A stretch of 42,594 bases of DNA. Source: Magnetococcales bacterium (GTDB taxonomy: Bacteria > Pseudomonadota > Magnetococcia > Magnetococcales > JADFWU01). This document shows, piece by piece, positions 16,751-25,774 of this stretch (position 1 is its first letter; every line of letters starts with the position of its first letter). Location: positions 1 to 42,594 of the forward strand of contig JADFWU010000024.1 of assembly GCA_015234045.1 (NCBI GenBank). The letters are read 5' to 3'. Both the position numbers and the translations under genes were made by a program. The notes beneath the pieces were generated by a model, which did no database searches, was not told where the DNA came from, and was given only the letters and a program-made list of their open reading frames with translations.

Positions 16751-17851
16751 CTATCTCGGGATGGGATCTGTAGACTCTCTAATAATATCATATATATCAG
16801 TGAGATGATTTGCTGAGCGAATCAAGCCAGCCTGGCGACCCCATGCATATAGCCCTACGGGCGTATTGGTATGTCCATGGGTGCGCCATGTAACATGGGG
16901 CAGGGTGCCGATACCTTTGGGACGATCAATTTTCAATCCGCCTGTTTCATGATCAGCAGTGACCAAAATGAGTGTTTTTTCGTGTTTCTTTGCCCATTTT
17001 TTTGCATAGGCAGCGGCATCTGAAAGATCGAGGATTGCATCGATCATTTTTTTTGTGTCGTGATTATGGGCAGCCCAGTCAATACGTCCTGCTTCAATCA
17101 TTAGAAAAAAGCCGTTTGTATCGTGTTGAAGATAGGAGAGGGCAAATTGTGTTAGATCTTTCAGTTTTGGTACTTCTTCGAAGCGGGCCAGAATGGGTCC
17201 GTTGTTTGGGTCGGGTTCAGGTAGAGTGTCGATGGATGTGATATAGGTGTAGCCTGCTTTTTCTATGGTTTGTACTGGAATCTCTTCGCCTTTGACACCC
17301 ATCAGTAGATCAGGACGGCTGTTTTCAAAATAGTTTTGAATAATACCCGCACTATTTTTGCGGGAGGGTTGATGGCTGGCAAATGCGGCGGGTGTTGCAT
17401 GGGATATGGGAACTGTTGTGATCAGGCCGGTCATTTTGCCCTGTTTGGCCATATGTTCCAAAATTGTTTCATAATCCCGACCGTTACCGGGAATTGCTTG
17501 AGAAAGCACACCAACATTAACCCGCTGACCGGTGGCCATGGCTGTTGCGCCGGCGGCTGAGTCTGTGACTGGATTGTCGGCAGCATCGGTAGCGATGGTG
17601 GTTCGAAAGGAAAATCTTTCAAAAGACAAACTATTCGGGTGATTGTGCCGATAGTATCCGGCGGCACGAACCTGTTCTGGTCCCATGCCGTCACCAATAA
17701 AAAGAATAATATTCTTTGCATAGGCTTCAGGCGTTTTGGCGAGAAATAGTCCTATAAAGCCAGTAAATGTCAGAATAACAATAATGGTGATGATCTGAAA
17801 ATTTCTGATACCAGGGTAGAGAGAGATTACACGCTTTTTGGTATGTGACAT
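16751..17851 (-). CDS. Alkaline phosphatase
   Basis: A 366-residue PhoA-superfamily phosphomonoesterase, exported to the periplasm. A hydrophobic N-terminal segment (residues ~18-38) serves as signal peptide or anchor. The metal site begins ILFIGDGMG (Asp54), and the nucleophile is Ser98 in the motif DSAAGATAMATG. Later metal-binding blocks are EAGRIDWAAHNHD, LVTADHETGG and WRTHGHTNTPVGLYAWG. It is shorter than E. coli PhoA (~470 residues) but complete in catalytic motifs. It is convergent with the SapC-fusion gene and divergent from the 11-mer repeat gene. The phoB/phoR pair lies 12 kb away. No clear Pho box was seen upstream. Confidence 0.93.
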   Translation of the reverse strand: MSHTKKRVISLYPGIRNFQIITIIVILTFTGFIGLFLAKTPEAYAKNIILFIGDGMGPEQVRAAGYYRHNHPNSLSFERFSFRTTIATDAADNPVTDSAAGATAMATGQRVNVGVLSQAIPGNGRDYETILEHMAKQGKMTGLITTVPISHATPAAFASHQPSRKNSAGIIQNYFENSRPDLLMGVKGEEIPVQTIEKAGYTYITSIDTLPEPDPNNGPILARFEEVPKLKDLTQFALSYLQHDTNGFFLMIEAGRIDWAAHNHDTKKMIDAILDLSDAAAYAKKWAKKHEKTLILVTADHETGGLKIDRPKGIGTLPHVTWRTHGHTNTPVGLYAWGRQAGLIRSANHLTDIYDIIRESTDPIPR

Positions 17852-17957
17852 TGAAACGGAAAATCCTTGAAGCTATGGTTATGTTGGTATCAAAATACAA
17901 TAGAAGATCTTTCTCGCTGAATATCTCATATTAGATTCTGACGAATAGGACAATATC

Positions 17958-18371
17958 ATGAAACAAACGCTGTTGATAACCGTGTTTGCACTTTTTGTAA
18001 TTGGTGGATATTTGCATCCTGTTACTGATCTGCATGCTCAGGAACCAGTTTTGGTTGCTGAAAATGAGCCATCCCTTTGGGATAAGGTCAAATCCACTTC
18101 TAAAAATGCGTGGAGCAAGACAAAAGATGCGAGTGGTGATGCCTGGGAAGGTACCAAGTCTGGCGCGAAGAAGGGCTGGAAAGCCACCAAGGACGTGAGT
18201 AGTGATGCCTGGGAAGGAACAAAAAAAGTGAGCGGTGACGTTGTGGATACCGGGAAAGATGTTGGCGGTAAGGCATGGAATGCCACCAAAGATGGCGCTA
18301 AAACCGGTTGGGATAAGACCAAAGAACTCAGTAATGATGCCGTGGATGCAACAAAAAGTGCTGTAGGCAAT
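17958..18371 (+). CDS. Secreted protein of nine 11-residue (LEA-like) repeats
   Basis: A 137-138 residue protein with a signal peptide (residues 1-27, cleavage near LHA/QEP). From Leu40 to the final Asn138 the chain is tiled by nine consecutive 11-residue units: LWDKVKSTSKN, AWSKTKDASGD, AWEGTKSGAKK, GWKATKDVSSD, AWEGTKKVSGD, VVDTGKDVGGK, AWNATKDGAKT, GWDKTKELSND and AVDATKSAVGN. Trp or Val at position 2 and Lys at position 6 are nearly invariant. An 11-residue period fits amphipathic helices of the LEA group 3/synuclein type. A role in desiccation, membrane or envelope stress protection is inference. The start is ATG 17958 with AGGAC upstream. It is followed by the gspC promoter region. Confidence 0.85.
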
Positions 18372-18397
18372 TAATATCTCTTCAATTCAGTACGGCT

Positions 18398-18427
18398 TTG
18401 GCATTTTTGCTTACTTTCCTCTATACT
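18398..18427 (+). promoter_or_regulatory. Candidate promoter of the gsp operon
   Basis: TTGGCA (18398-18403) and TATACT (18422-18427) are spaced by 18 bases, 42 bases upstream of the gspC GTG start. Consensus match only. Confidence 0.45.
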
Positions 18428-18469
18428 CACGGTTTTCTTGATTAACGGAGTATTGGAGCATATATAGCC

Positions 18470-19360
18470 GTGACCGCTGTTTTTTCTGCCAGACAAAAGC
18501 GTGGGTTAACCGGTGTTGTTATTCAGCGCTGGTTGCCCATTGCATTGAACCTTGTGCTGATCATTTTGATAGCGCGGAGTTTAGCGGGTTTTTCGTGGGA
18601 TCTGCTCTCTTCATGGCTTGATCCTTCTGTCAATAAATCACATACGCGGAATCTGCCGGATAGTGATGGTGTGCATGATATCGTCTCCATCAATTGGCAG
18701 ATGTTCGGTCCACTTTCCATCCAATCAGAAACAAAATCCGCGCGCAGTGCGGCACCAAAAACCAATCTGAAGTTGGTATTACGTGGCATTCTTTCCACAC
18801 AGGGTGAGGGTGGTATCGCATTGATACATACGCCATCCAAAGGTGAACAGATCTATCGTGTAGGTGATAAACTGCCGGGCAGTAGTACACTCCATTCCGT
18901 GCATAGTGATGGTGTTCTGATTGAGCGCAATGGGCGTTTGGAGTCACTGACACTACCAAAGGACCGGGTGAAACTGGCCAATGCCGGTGTTGTTGTGAAT
19001 AAGGGGAGTGACGGTATCAACCGGTTAAAACCAACTGAGGATGCCGCTTCGGTACTACGACATATCCAGAAACAGTTTCAAATTAATCCTGGGAAGATAA
19101 TCAGTAAAGTAAATTTCGAGCCTGCGACGTATAGAGGGCGTTTCCAAGGGTTCAAGATTAATCGGGGGACCTCTGAGACTTTTCTTGATGCGCTGGATAT
19201 TAAGCCGGGTGATGTCTTGGTTGAGTTGAATGGTACGCAGATATCCAGTCCGATGAAGGGCATGGAGGCGCTTTCTGCCTTGGCTAATGCACGGGCAGTT
19301 TCTTATACCGTTCTGCGTGATGGTGATCGCAGGTCTGCACATGTTTCCATGGATGAATAG
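18470..19360 (+). CDS. gspC: Type II secretion inner-membrane protein GspC
   Basis: A 296-residue GspC, the clamp linking the inner-membrane platform to the GspD secretin. A short cytoplasmic N-terminus precedes one membrane helix (LPIALNLVLIILIARSLAGF, residues ~22-42). The periplasmic homology region spans roughly residues 95-160 (LKLVLRGILSTQGEGGIALI, IYRVGDKLPG). The C-terminal PDZ-like domain (GFKINRGTSETFLDALDIKPG) follows. The start is GTG 18470. It is the first gene of the operon. Confidence 0.9.
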   Translation: MTAVFSARQKRGLTGVVIQRWLPIALNLVLIILIARSLAGFSWDLLSSWLDPSVNKSHTRNLPDSDGVHDIVSINWQMFGPLSIQSETKSARSAAPKTNLKLVLRGILSTQGEGGIALIHTPSKGEQIYRVGDKLPGSSTLHSVHSDGVLIERNGRLESLTLPKDRVKLANAGVVVNKGSDGINRLKPTEDAASVLRHIQKQFQINPGKIISKVNFEPATYRGRFQGFKINRGTSETFLDALDIKPGDVLVELNGTQISSPMKGMEALSALANARAVSYTVLRDGDRRSAHVSMDE

Positions 19361-19398
19361 TGCGTTTTGTATCATTTGGTTAGGGCGGTTCTGGCGAT

Positions 19399-21513
19399 AT
19401 GAATAGGAAAGTGGGTAGTAGATTGATTATTTCAGGTGCCATTCTTAAACGCAGACTGTTGGGTCGTGTGATTGGGATTCTATTGTTGGCTTTGATGTCA
19501 CTGCCAACACCGGGTTGGTCAGAGTCCTACACCTTGAATCTCAAAGATGCTGACCTGCGCACTTTGGTGGAGACAGTTTCTGCCGCAACAGGTCGGAACT
19601 TCATTTTAGATCCCAAAGTGAAAGGAAAAGTGACGGTGGTCTCATCCCGCTCCATGAGCGCTGATGAGATGTACAGCATGTTTCTTTCCATTTTGGAAGT
19701 GCATGGTTATATCGCTGTTGAAGTGGGTGATTCAGTTAAAATAGTTCCAGATGCCGTGATGCGCTACAGCGGTACAGCAGACCGCCCACAAGCCAGAGGG
19801 GATGATCCTGTAGTCAAGGTGTTTGAACTGGATAATATTGATGCATCCAAATTGGCACCAGTGCTCAGGCCGATGATCTCGCCTAAAGGGCATCTTGGCG
19901 CTTATGGAAGCGGCAATATGTTGATTTTGTCCGACTATGGCAGCTCAATTCAACGCATGACCCGAATCATCCATCAGATGGATCAACCCGATACCGGACA
20001 ATTGGATCTGGTGCCTCTTGAGCATGCATCAGCAATCAATCTGGTGGCGGTGATCAATAGACTTTATGATCACGAAAAAACCCATAAAAAACCTTCTCTA
20101 GTGGCGGACTCTCGATCCAACAGTATTCTGTTGGGCGGTGATAAGAGCAGTCGTTTGCGTTTGCGTGCATTGATTGCTCATCTTGATTCGCCGGTAGATC
20201 GAGTCGGCAATACCGAAGTGGTCTATCTGCGCTATGCCAAAGCGGCTGCGCTAGCCGAAGTGCTGAACAGTATGGGCCAGAGCTATGTAAAAAAATCCAG
20301 TAAAGATAAAGCCAAGACTGCTGATCAAGTGGTTAATGTACAGCCTTTTCAAGGGGCTAATGCGTTGGTGATCACAGCACCACCGGATTTGATCAAGTCG
20401 ATGAAATCGGTGATTCGCAGTTTGGATATTCGACGCGCACAGGTTCAGGTTGAGGCGATTATCGCTGAAGTGTCATTGGATAAGGCCGCAGAGTTTGGTA
20501 TCCAGTGGAACACCATTCCCGGTGGTGGTTCCGGTATCATCGGTGGTACCAATTTTCCAGGTAGTTCTTCGCAAAGTATTCTTGATCTCAGTGGTGTAAA
20601 TCGTTCCAGTGATGCTACCTCACCGTTTCAAGTGGGTACTGGTCTCAATCTGGGGCTGGTTGATGGTACAAGTACGCTGTTGGGCACCACTTCTACCACC
20701 ATTCTGAATTTGGGGATGGTTATGCGTATGTTGCGGACCGATGGTGACAGCAACATCCTGCAAACACCGACAGTAGTCACGTTGGATAATGAAGAGGCTG
20801 AAATCATCGTCGGTGAAAAGGTGCCGTTTGTGACCCGCAATGCTGTGGATAACGCGGGTAATCCGTTACAAAATTACGAACGGGAAAATGTGGGACTGAC
20901 TCTGAGAGTGACACCGCAGATCAACGAAGGTTCAGCCATTCGGTTGGATATTCTTCAGGAACTGTCCGATGTGAAGAGTACGCCAACCCTCGGTGTGACC
21001 AATAATGTCGTCACCAATACCCGCTCTATTCGTACCGCTGTGATGGTGGATAACCGTCAGATTCTGGTACTGGGCGGATTGATGCGTGATAAAGTGACTC
21101 AGTCTCAGGATAAAGTACCGTTGTTGGGCGACATTCCTCTGTTGGGTGCGCTGTTCCGTTACGAATCCAATGTGCATGGAAAGACCAACTTGATGGTCTT
21201 TCTGCGTCCTAAAATTTTGCGTACAGCGGAAGATGGACGCGAAATCACCGAAGGAAAATACAATACGTTGCGCCAGTGGCAACTGGATATGAATACGCCC
21301 GGCTGGTTAGTCGATGTGGATGAGGAAAATCCAATACTGCCCGATATGAAACAGCCTGAGAGTCAACAGATGACCAATCAGAACCATATTGACACGCCGT
21401 CAACCATGGCTCCTGCCTACTACGAAGAGGATGCAGACCGCCCTGATCAAGTCGTAATGGATGCGATAGTGCCCAAAGCTTCCCATGTGGAAGAGGCGGA
21501 CTATGGCAATTAA
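19399..21513 (+). CDS. gspD: Type II secretion secretin GspD
   Basis: A 704-residue outer-membrane secretin. After a signal peptide (residues ~1-41, ending PGWSES) come the N0 domain (LNLKDADLRTLVETVSAATG), N1 (VVKVFELDNIDASKLAPVLR), N2 (LDLVPLEHASAINLVAVINR), N3 (VVYLRYAKAAALAEVLNSMG) and the secretin core (RRAQVQVEAIIAEVSLDKAA to about residue 610). The core includes VPFVTRN and VLGGLMRDKVTQSQDKVPLL. A variable acidic tail may act as a pilotin-binding S domain. Its end overlaps gspE by 11 bases. All elements of a functional secretin are visible. Confidence 0.96.
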   Translation: MNRKVGSRLIISGAILKRRLLGRVIGILLLALMSLPTPGWSESYTLNLKDADLRTLVETVSAATGRNFILDPKVKGKVTVVSSRSMSADEMYSMFLSILEVHGYIAVEVGDSVKIVPDAVMRYSGTADRPQARGDDPVVKVFELDNIDASKLAPVLRPMISPKGHLGAYGSGNMLILSDYGSSIQRMTRIIHQMDQPDTGQLDLVPLEHASAINLVAVINRLYDHEKTHKKPSLVADSRSNSILLGGDKSSRLRLRALIAHLDSPVDRVGNTEVVYLRYAKAAALAEVLNSMGQSYVKKSSKDKAKTADQVVNVQPFQGANALVITAPPDLIKSMKSVIRSLDIRRAQVQVEAIIAEVSLDKAAEFGIQWNTIPGGGSGIIGGTNFPGSSSQSILDLSGVNRSSDATSPFQVGTGLNLGLVDGTSTLLGTTSTTILNLGMVMRMLRTDGDSNILQTPTVVTLDNEEAEIIVGEKVPFVTRNAVDNAGNPLQNYERENVGLTLRVTPQINEGSAIRLDILQELSDVKSTPTLGVTNNVVTNTRSIRTAVMVDNRQILVLGGLMRDKVTQSQDKVPLLGDIPLLGALFRYESNVHGKTNLMVFLRPKILRTAEDGREITEGKYNTLRQWQLDMNTPGWLVDVDEENPILPDMKQPESQQMTNQNHIDTPSTMAPAYYEEDADRPDQVVMDAIVPKASHVEEADYGN

Positions 21514-23038
21514 TGATCCCTCGCCAGATCCTGTTCAAGAGGGTGTGCAGCCTTCTCTGTCGCCAGGAGAGGGGCAGTTGTCACTGGCTTATGCCAAGCG
21601 TCATGATGTGCTGGTAGCCTCTTCGGGTTCTGATTCTATTTCCATCTCCTGCGGACCGAATGCCACCTTGCCGGTATTGCTGGAACTGCGCCGCCATTTT
21701 GCCAAGCCGGTAACTTTTCATAAATTGGATCGAGCCGCATTTGATGCTGTTTTGCGTCGTGCTTTTGAGGCAGGATCATCCCAGGCCATGCAGGATATGG
21801 AAGAGTTGGATGATTCGCTGGATCTGGATCAGGTTGCGCGTCAACTCAGTAAACCACAAGATTTGGTAGACAGTGCCGATGATGCACCGATCATCCGATT
21901 GATAAACGCACTGCTCACCGAGGCGGTTAAACAGAATGCCTCGGATATTCATTTGGAACCGTATGAAGATCAGGTTGCGGTTCGTTTTCGGGTGGATGGT
22001 GTGTTACGCAAGGTGCTTGCGCCAAAGTCGGCGGTAGCTCCATTGTTGGTGTCTCGTATCAAGGTGATGGCCCGGTTGGATATTGCTGAAAAACGATTGC
22101 CACAGGATGGTCGCATCTCTTTGCGTATTGCCGGTCGCCCGGTGGATGTGCGTGTTTCCACCATTCCTACCGGACATGGTGAACGTGTGGTGATGCGCCT
22201 GTTGGATAAACAGGCGGGCCGGTTGGATCTGAATCAATTGGGCATGCCGATGGAGAGTCAAGACGGCATTGACAGAGTGATTCGAAAACCCAACGGTATT
22301 ATTTTGGTTACTGGTCCAACAGGGTCGGGTAAGACCACTACGCTATACGCCATTCTAAAACGGTTGAATGACCATAGCCGCAACATCATGACCGTTGAAG
22401 ATCCCATTGAATACAACTTGGACGGCATCAGCCAAACCCATGTGAATACCAAGGTGGATCTCACCTTTGCACGTGGATTGCGGGCGATTTTGCGTCAAGA
22501 TCCCGATGTGGTAATGGTGGGTGAGGTGCGGGATCTGGAGACCGCTCGTATCGCGGTTCAGGCCAGTTTGACGGGTCATTTGGTGCTTTCTACACTGCAC
22601 ACCAACAGTGCAATTGGTGCGATTACCCGATTGCGGGATATGGGTATGGAACCCTATCTGCTTTCGTCCAGTCTGGTTGCGGTGTTGGCACAACGGTTGG
22701 TGCGCATGCTGTGCCCAAGCTGTCGTGTGGCGCGTTCGGTCACTGAGATTGACCGTGAAATGTTTGGCAGTGATGGCCATCATTTGCCGGATCAGGTGTA
22801 TGGACCTGGGCGCTGTGAGCAGTGCGGTCATACTGGATTTCGAGGCCGTAGTGGTATTTATGAATTGATGGTGATGAATGATGCCTTGCGCCACCGCATC
22901 CATGAAGGTGCTGGTGAACAGGAGTTGGTTTCCCTGGTTCGTAAGGAAACGCCAACCCTTCGGGATGATGGCTTGCGACTGGTACGTGATGGTTTGACCA
23001 CACCTGAAGAGGTGTTACGGGTCACGCGGGAGGATTAG
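21503..23038 (+). CDS. gspE: Type II secretion ATPase GspE
   Basis: A 511-residue cytoplasmic ATPase powering pseudopilus assembly. The N-terminal domain is followed by EAVKQNASDIHLEPYEDQVA, the Walker A GPTGSGKTTTLYA near residue 271, the Asp box (TVEDPIEYNLDGISQTHVN), the Walker B (ILRQDPDVVMVGEVRDLETA) and the His box (GHLVLSTLHTN). A zinc finger of CPSC and CEQC near residues 404 and 439 is present, as in GspE. The start is ATG 21503, which has AGAGG six bases upstream, rather than ATG 21485. It overlaps the gspD stop, suggesting coupling. Confidence 0.96.
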   Translation: MAINDPSPDPVQEGVQPSLSPGEGQLSLAYAKRHDVLVASSGSDSISISCGPNATLPVLLELRRHFAKPVTFHKLDRAAFDAVLRRAFEAGSSQAMQDMEELDDSLDLDQVARQLSKPQDLVDSADDAPIIRLINALLTEAVKQNASDIHLEPYEDQVAVRFRVDGVLRKVLAPKSAVAPLLVSRIKVMARLDIAEKRLPQDGRISLRIAGRPVDVRVSTIPTGHGERVVMRLLDKQAGRLDLNQLGMPMESQDGIDRVIRKPNGIILVTGPTGSGKTTTLYAILKRLNDHSRNIMTVEDPIEYNLDGISQTHVNTKVDLTFARGLRAILRQDPDVVMVGEVRDLETARIAVQASLTGHLVLSTLHTNSAIGAITRLRDMGMEPYLLSSSLVAVLAQRLVRMLCPSCRVARSVTEIDREMFGSDGHHLPDQVYGPGRCEQCGHTGFRGRSGIYELMVMNDALRHRIHEGAGEQELVSLVRKETPTLRDDGLRLVRDGLTTPEEVLRVTRED

Positions 23039-23039
23039 C

Positions 23040-24263
23040 GTGGGCGCATTCAACTTTACCGCATTGGATGGACAGGGGAAAAACCGCACAGGGGTTTTGG
23101 AAGGGGATACCGCACGGCATGTGCGGTCCCGATTGCGTGAACGGGGGCTTACGCCTCTGGATGTAACTGCGGTTCAGGATCAAAAACCGCGCAGACACGC
23201 TGAAAAAAGACCCTTTAAGCTGGAGTCGCGGATTCGTTCTGCGGATATCGCTTTGGTCACACGGCAGTTGGCCACGCTGGTGCGGTCGGGTTCGCCGTTG
23301 GAAGAGGCGTTGGCTGTGGTATCACGACAGACCAGCCGGGCAAACTTGAGCGGTATTGTGCTCAGTGTGCGTTCCCGGGTGATGGAGGGGAATCCACTGG
23401 CCAGTGCATTGGGTGGATTTCCGAAGCTGTTTGATAGTCTGTTTTGTCAAACCATTGCAGCGGGTGAGCAGTCTGGACGATTGGACCTGGTATTGGAACG
23501 GTTGGCGGATCATCTGGAGAAGTCACAAAAGTTGAAACAAAAAGTGACACTGGCAATGATCTATCCGGCTATTGTGCTGATCTTTTCCATTTTGGTGACC
23601 ACGGCACTGTTGGCCTATGTGGTGCCCGAGGTGGTACAGGTATTTGCGGATATGAAGCAGACCTTGCCATTGTTGACGCGGATTATGATTGCGTTGAGCG
23701 ATACGATACGCGATTTTGGCTGGTTGATTGTATTGGCGATTGTAGGTCTGTTCTTTGGCATGCGTGCGCTGTTGCGAATTGATCTGATTCGCTGGCGTTG
23801 GGATCGAACCAAGCTTAGATTGCCGCTGATATCCCGCGTGATTCGGGGTATGGAAACAGCACGTTTTGTCCGAACCTTTGGTATTTTGGTCTCCAGTGGT
23901 GCGCCGGTGCTGGACGGTTTGGAAACAGCGGGAAAAGTGCTTGGTAATCTGCCCATGCGTCAGGCTGTTGAAGAGGCTGCACAAGAAGTGCGTGAAGGTG
24001 GTGCTCTCTATCCGGCACTGGATCGGCAGGGTCTGTTTTCACCGATGGTGTTGCATCTTATCGCCAGTGGTGAGGCAGGTGGTGATCTTGCGGGTATGTT
24101 GGACCGGGCAGCAGAGGCCCAGGAGCAGGAGGTTGAAGCCCTGGTGACAACGTTGGCCGGTGTGGTAGAACCGCTTTTAATTCTGATGATGGGCGGGCTT
24201 GTGCTCACCATTGTTATGGCCATTCTGATGCCTATTTTTGATCTGAACCAACTGATATTGTGA
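23040..24263 (+). CDS. gspF: Type II secretion inner-membrane platform protein GspF
   Basis: A 407-residue polytopic platform protein. Two T2SSF repeats are visible (FLVTRQLATLVRSGSPLEEA-like sequence at residues ~70-90; FVRTFGILVSSGAPVLDGLE near residue 278). Three membrane segments are predicted (about residues 170-195, 225-245 and 375-400). The start is GTG 23040, one base after the gspE stop, with GGGAGGA as ribosome binding site. The N-terminus GAFNFTALDGQGKNRTGVLE matches the GspF opening. Normally gspG follows next; here gspH does. Confidence 0.95.
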   Translation: MGAFNFTALDGQGKNRTGVLEGDTARHVRSRLRERGLTPLDVTAVQDQKPRRHAEKRPFKLESRIRSADIALVTRQLATLVRSGSPLEEALAVVSRQTSRANLSGIVLSVRSRVMEGNPLASALGGFPKLFDSLFCQTIAAGEQSGRLDLVLERLADHLEKSQKLKQKVTLAMIYPAIVLIFSILVTTALLAYVVPEVVQVFADMKQTLPLLTRIMIALSDTIRDFGWLIVLAIVGLFFGMRALLRIDLIRWRWDRTKLRLPLISRVIRGMETARFVRTFGILVSSGAPVLDGLETAGKVLGNLPMRQAVEEAAQEVREGGALYPALDRQGLFSPMVLHLIASGEAGGDLAGMLDRAAEAQEQEVEALVTTLAGVVEPLLILMMGGLVLTIVMAILMPIFDLNQLIL

Positions 24264-24275
24264 GTAATTCTGACT

Positions 24276-24797
24276 ATGAATAATAAGCGATTAAAACATC
24301 ATGGATTTACGCTTTTGGAGATCCTGGTTGTTCTGGTAATCATCACCATCGTGGTGAGTGTCGGGCTTTTCTCCGTTGGTTCATCAGATGTGAAACGGAC
24401 TGAACAGGCAGTGCGTCAGGTGAGTGCTGAGATTGAATCTATAGGCAAACAGGCATTGCTGAATGGTCAGAATATTGGAATGGGTTTGACGGCATCGCAC
24501 TATCGATTTTATCAGCGGGATGAGGCAGAAGGTGTTTGGAAGTCGTTGGACAGTGATCCGACATTCACACAACGTTCACTGCCTGAGGTAGTGTCGATTC
24601 GGTTAACGGTGGATGGTGAAACTCAGAAACTGCCTGAACAGTTTGAACAGCAGCCTCAGTTGATTTTTGATGCCAGTGGAGAACGGACACCGTTTGAAAT
24701 TATGTTTCAAATGGAAACAACTGGTTTCGGTTTTCGCATTTTTGGGGAGGCCCGAGGGCCTATTATCTGGTCCTATGTGGCGGCAACGACCTATTGA
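24276..24797 (+). CDS. gspH: Minor pseudopilin GspH
   Basis: A 173-residue type II pseudopilin. The prepilin peptidase site is G10/F11 in HHGFTLLEILVVLVII, with Glu15 at position +5 of the mature protein. The remaining hydrophobic helix and a beta-rich C-terminal domain containing QLIFDASGERTPFEI fit GspH. I considered GspG, but the family's conserved calcium-binding end and length (~140 residues) are absent. This gene sits directly after gspF. The 3' end overlaps gspI by 23 bases. Confidence 0.85.
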   Translation: MNNKRLKHHGFTLLEILVVLVIITIVVSVGLFSVGSSDVKRTEQAVRQVSAEIESIGKQALLNGQNIGMGLTASHYRFYQRDEAEGVWKSLDSDPTFTQRSLPEVVSIRLTVDGETQKLPEQFEQQPQLIFDASGERTPFEIMFQMETTGFGFRIFGEARGPIIWSYVAATTY

Positions 24798-25161
24798 AGC
24801 GGGATTTTCTCTGATTGAAGTGATGGTCGCACTGGCTGTGTTGGCGATTGCTTTGGGTGCGCTGGCCAAAGGTAGTGGCATGTTGAGCGGTAATACGGCC
24901 TATCTTCGGGATCGTACGTTAGCCCATTGGGTAGCGGTAAATCAGCTGACAGAGTTGCGCGTTTTGGAGCGCTGGCCGGGTCCTGGTGTCATGCGTGGCA
25001 AAGAGGAGATGGCCGGGCGGATGTGGTATTGGCGGGCAACGATTTCCGGTACGCTTAACGCATCTATTCGCCGGTTAACCATGGAGGTCCATAAGCGTGA
25101 GCAGTCCCGAGAGGCACCGGTTGCTGAACTGGAAGGGTATCTGCTTCAGCCCAATATCTAA
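24775..25161 (+). CDS. gspI: Minor pseudopilin GspI
   Basis: A 128-residue pseudopilin. The cleavage motif EAGFSLIEVMVALAVLAI has Gly10/Phe11 and Glu15 (+5). The C-terminal part (LAHWVAVNQLTELRVLERWP) is the conserved GspI block. ATG 24775 begins inside the gspH coding region (overlap 23 bases). A longer in-frame ATG at 24667 would put 36 unrelated residues ahead of a normal prepilin leader, so I reject it. GspI is part of the tip complex with GspJ and GspK. Confidence 0.9.
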   Translation: MWRQRPIEAGFSLIEVMVALAVLAIALGALAKGSGMLSGNTAYLRDRTLAHWVAVNQLTELRVLERWPGPGVMRGKEEMAGRMWYWRATISGTLNASIRRLTMEVHKREQSREAPVAELEGYLLQPNI

Positions 25162-25162
25162 G

Positions 25163-25774
25163 GTGTCAAACAGACGGGTATCGGATCGGACAAGCCGTGG
25201 TTTTACGCTGATTGAACTGTTGGTGGCATTGGCGGTTTTTGCCGTGATGTCAGCCATGGCTTACAGTGGTTTGACCAGTTTGTTGCGGGTTGGTGCGGGT
25301 GTGGAGCAGACGCAAACGGCGTTGTCAGAGCTTCAATGGTTTTGGGTTCAGATGGAGCGGGATGTTGAACAGGCCATCGGTCGTCCGGTTCTGGATGAAG
25401 TGGGTGTTTCACTGCCCGGATTTGTCGGCAATGACGGAGCGTCAGTTTTTTTGGAATTGACCCGAGCTGGACGTTTGAATCCACAGCAGCGCACCAGAAG
25501 CAGTATGCAACGGATCTCTTATCGGTTGGAAGAGGATAAACTGATCCGCAGCAGTTGGCAGCAGCTGGACCGTGGTGGTGAAGCCAATGAACAGAACAGC
25601 GTGATATTGACCGATGTTCTGGATGTTGAAATCGGTTTTTTGTCCCAATCAAAAAGATGGAAAAAACAGTGGTCTGGATCGGAATCGAACATGCCACGGG
25701 CAGTGGAGGTAACGGTTGATGTGGCTGAGTGGGGAAAGGTCAGGCGGATTTTTCAAGTGCCGCCCGCCTCATGA
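25163..25774 (+). CDS. gspJ: Minor pseudopilin GspJ
   Basis: A 203-residue pseudopilin. The leader motif SRGFTLIELLVALAVFAV (Gly13/Phe14, Glu18 at +5) and the following LQWFWVQMERDVEQAIGRPV match GspJ. The GTG at 25163 follows the gspI stop by one base. An upstream in-frame GTG at 25097 would add 22 residues. The ribosome binding site for 25163 is weak, so translation probably depends on coupling. Confidence 0.88.
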   Translation: MSNRRVSDRTSRGFTLIELLVALAVFAVMSAMAYSGLTSLLRVGAGVEQTQTALSELQWFWVQMERDVEQAIGRPVLDEVGVSLPGFVGNDGASVFLELTRAGRLNPQQRTRSSMQRISYRLEEDKLIRSSWQQLDRGGEANEQNSVILTDVLDVEIGFLSQSKRWKKQWSGSESNMPRAVEVTVDVAEWGKVRRIFQVPPAS

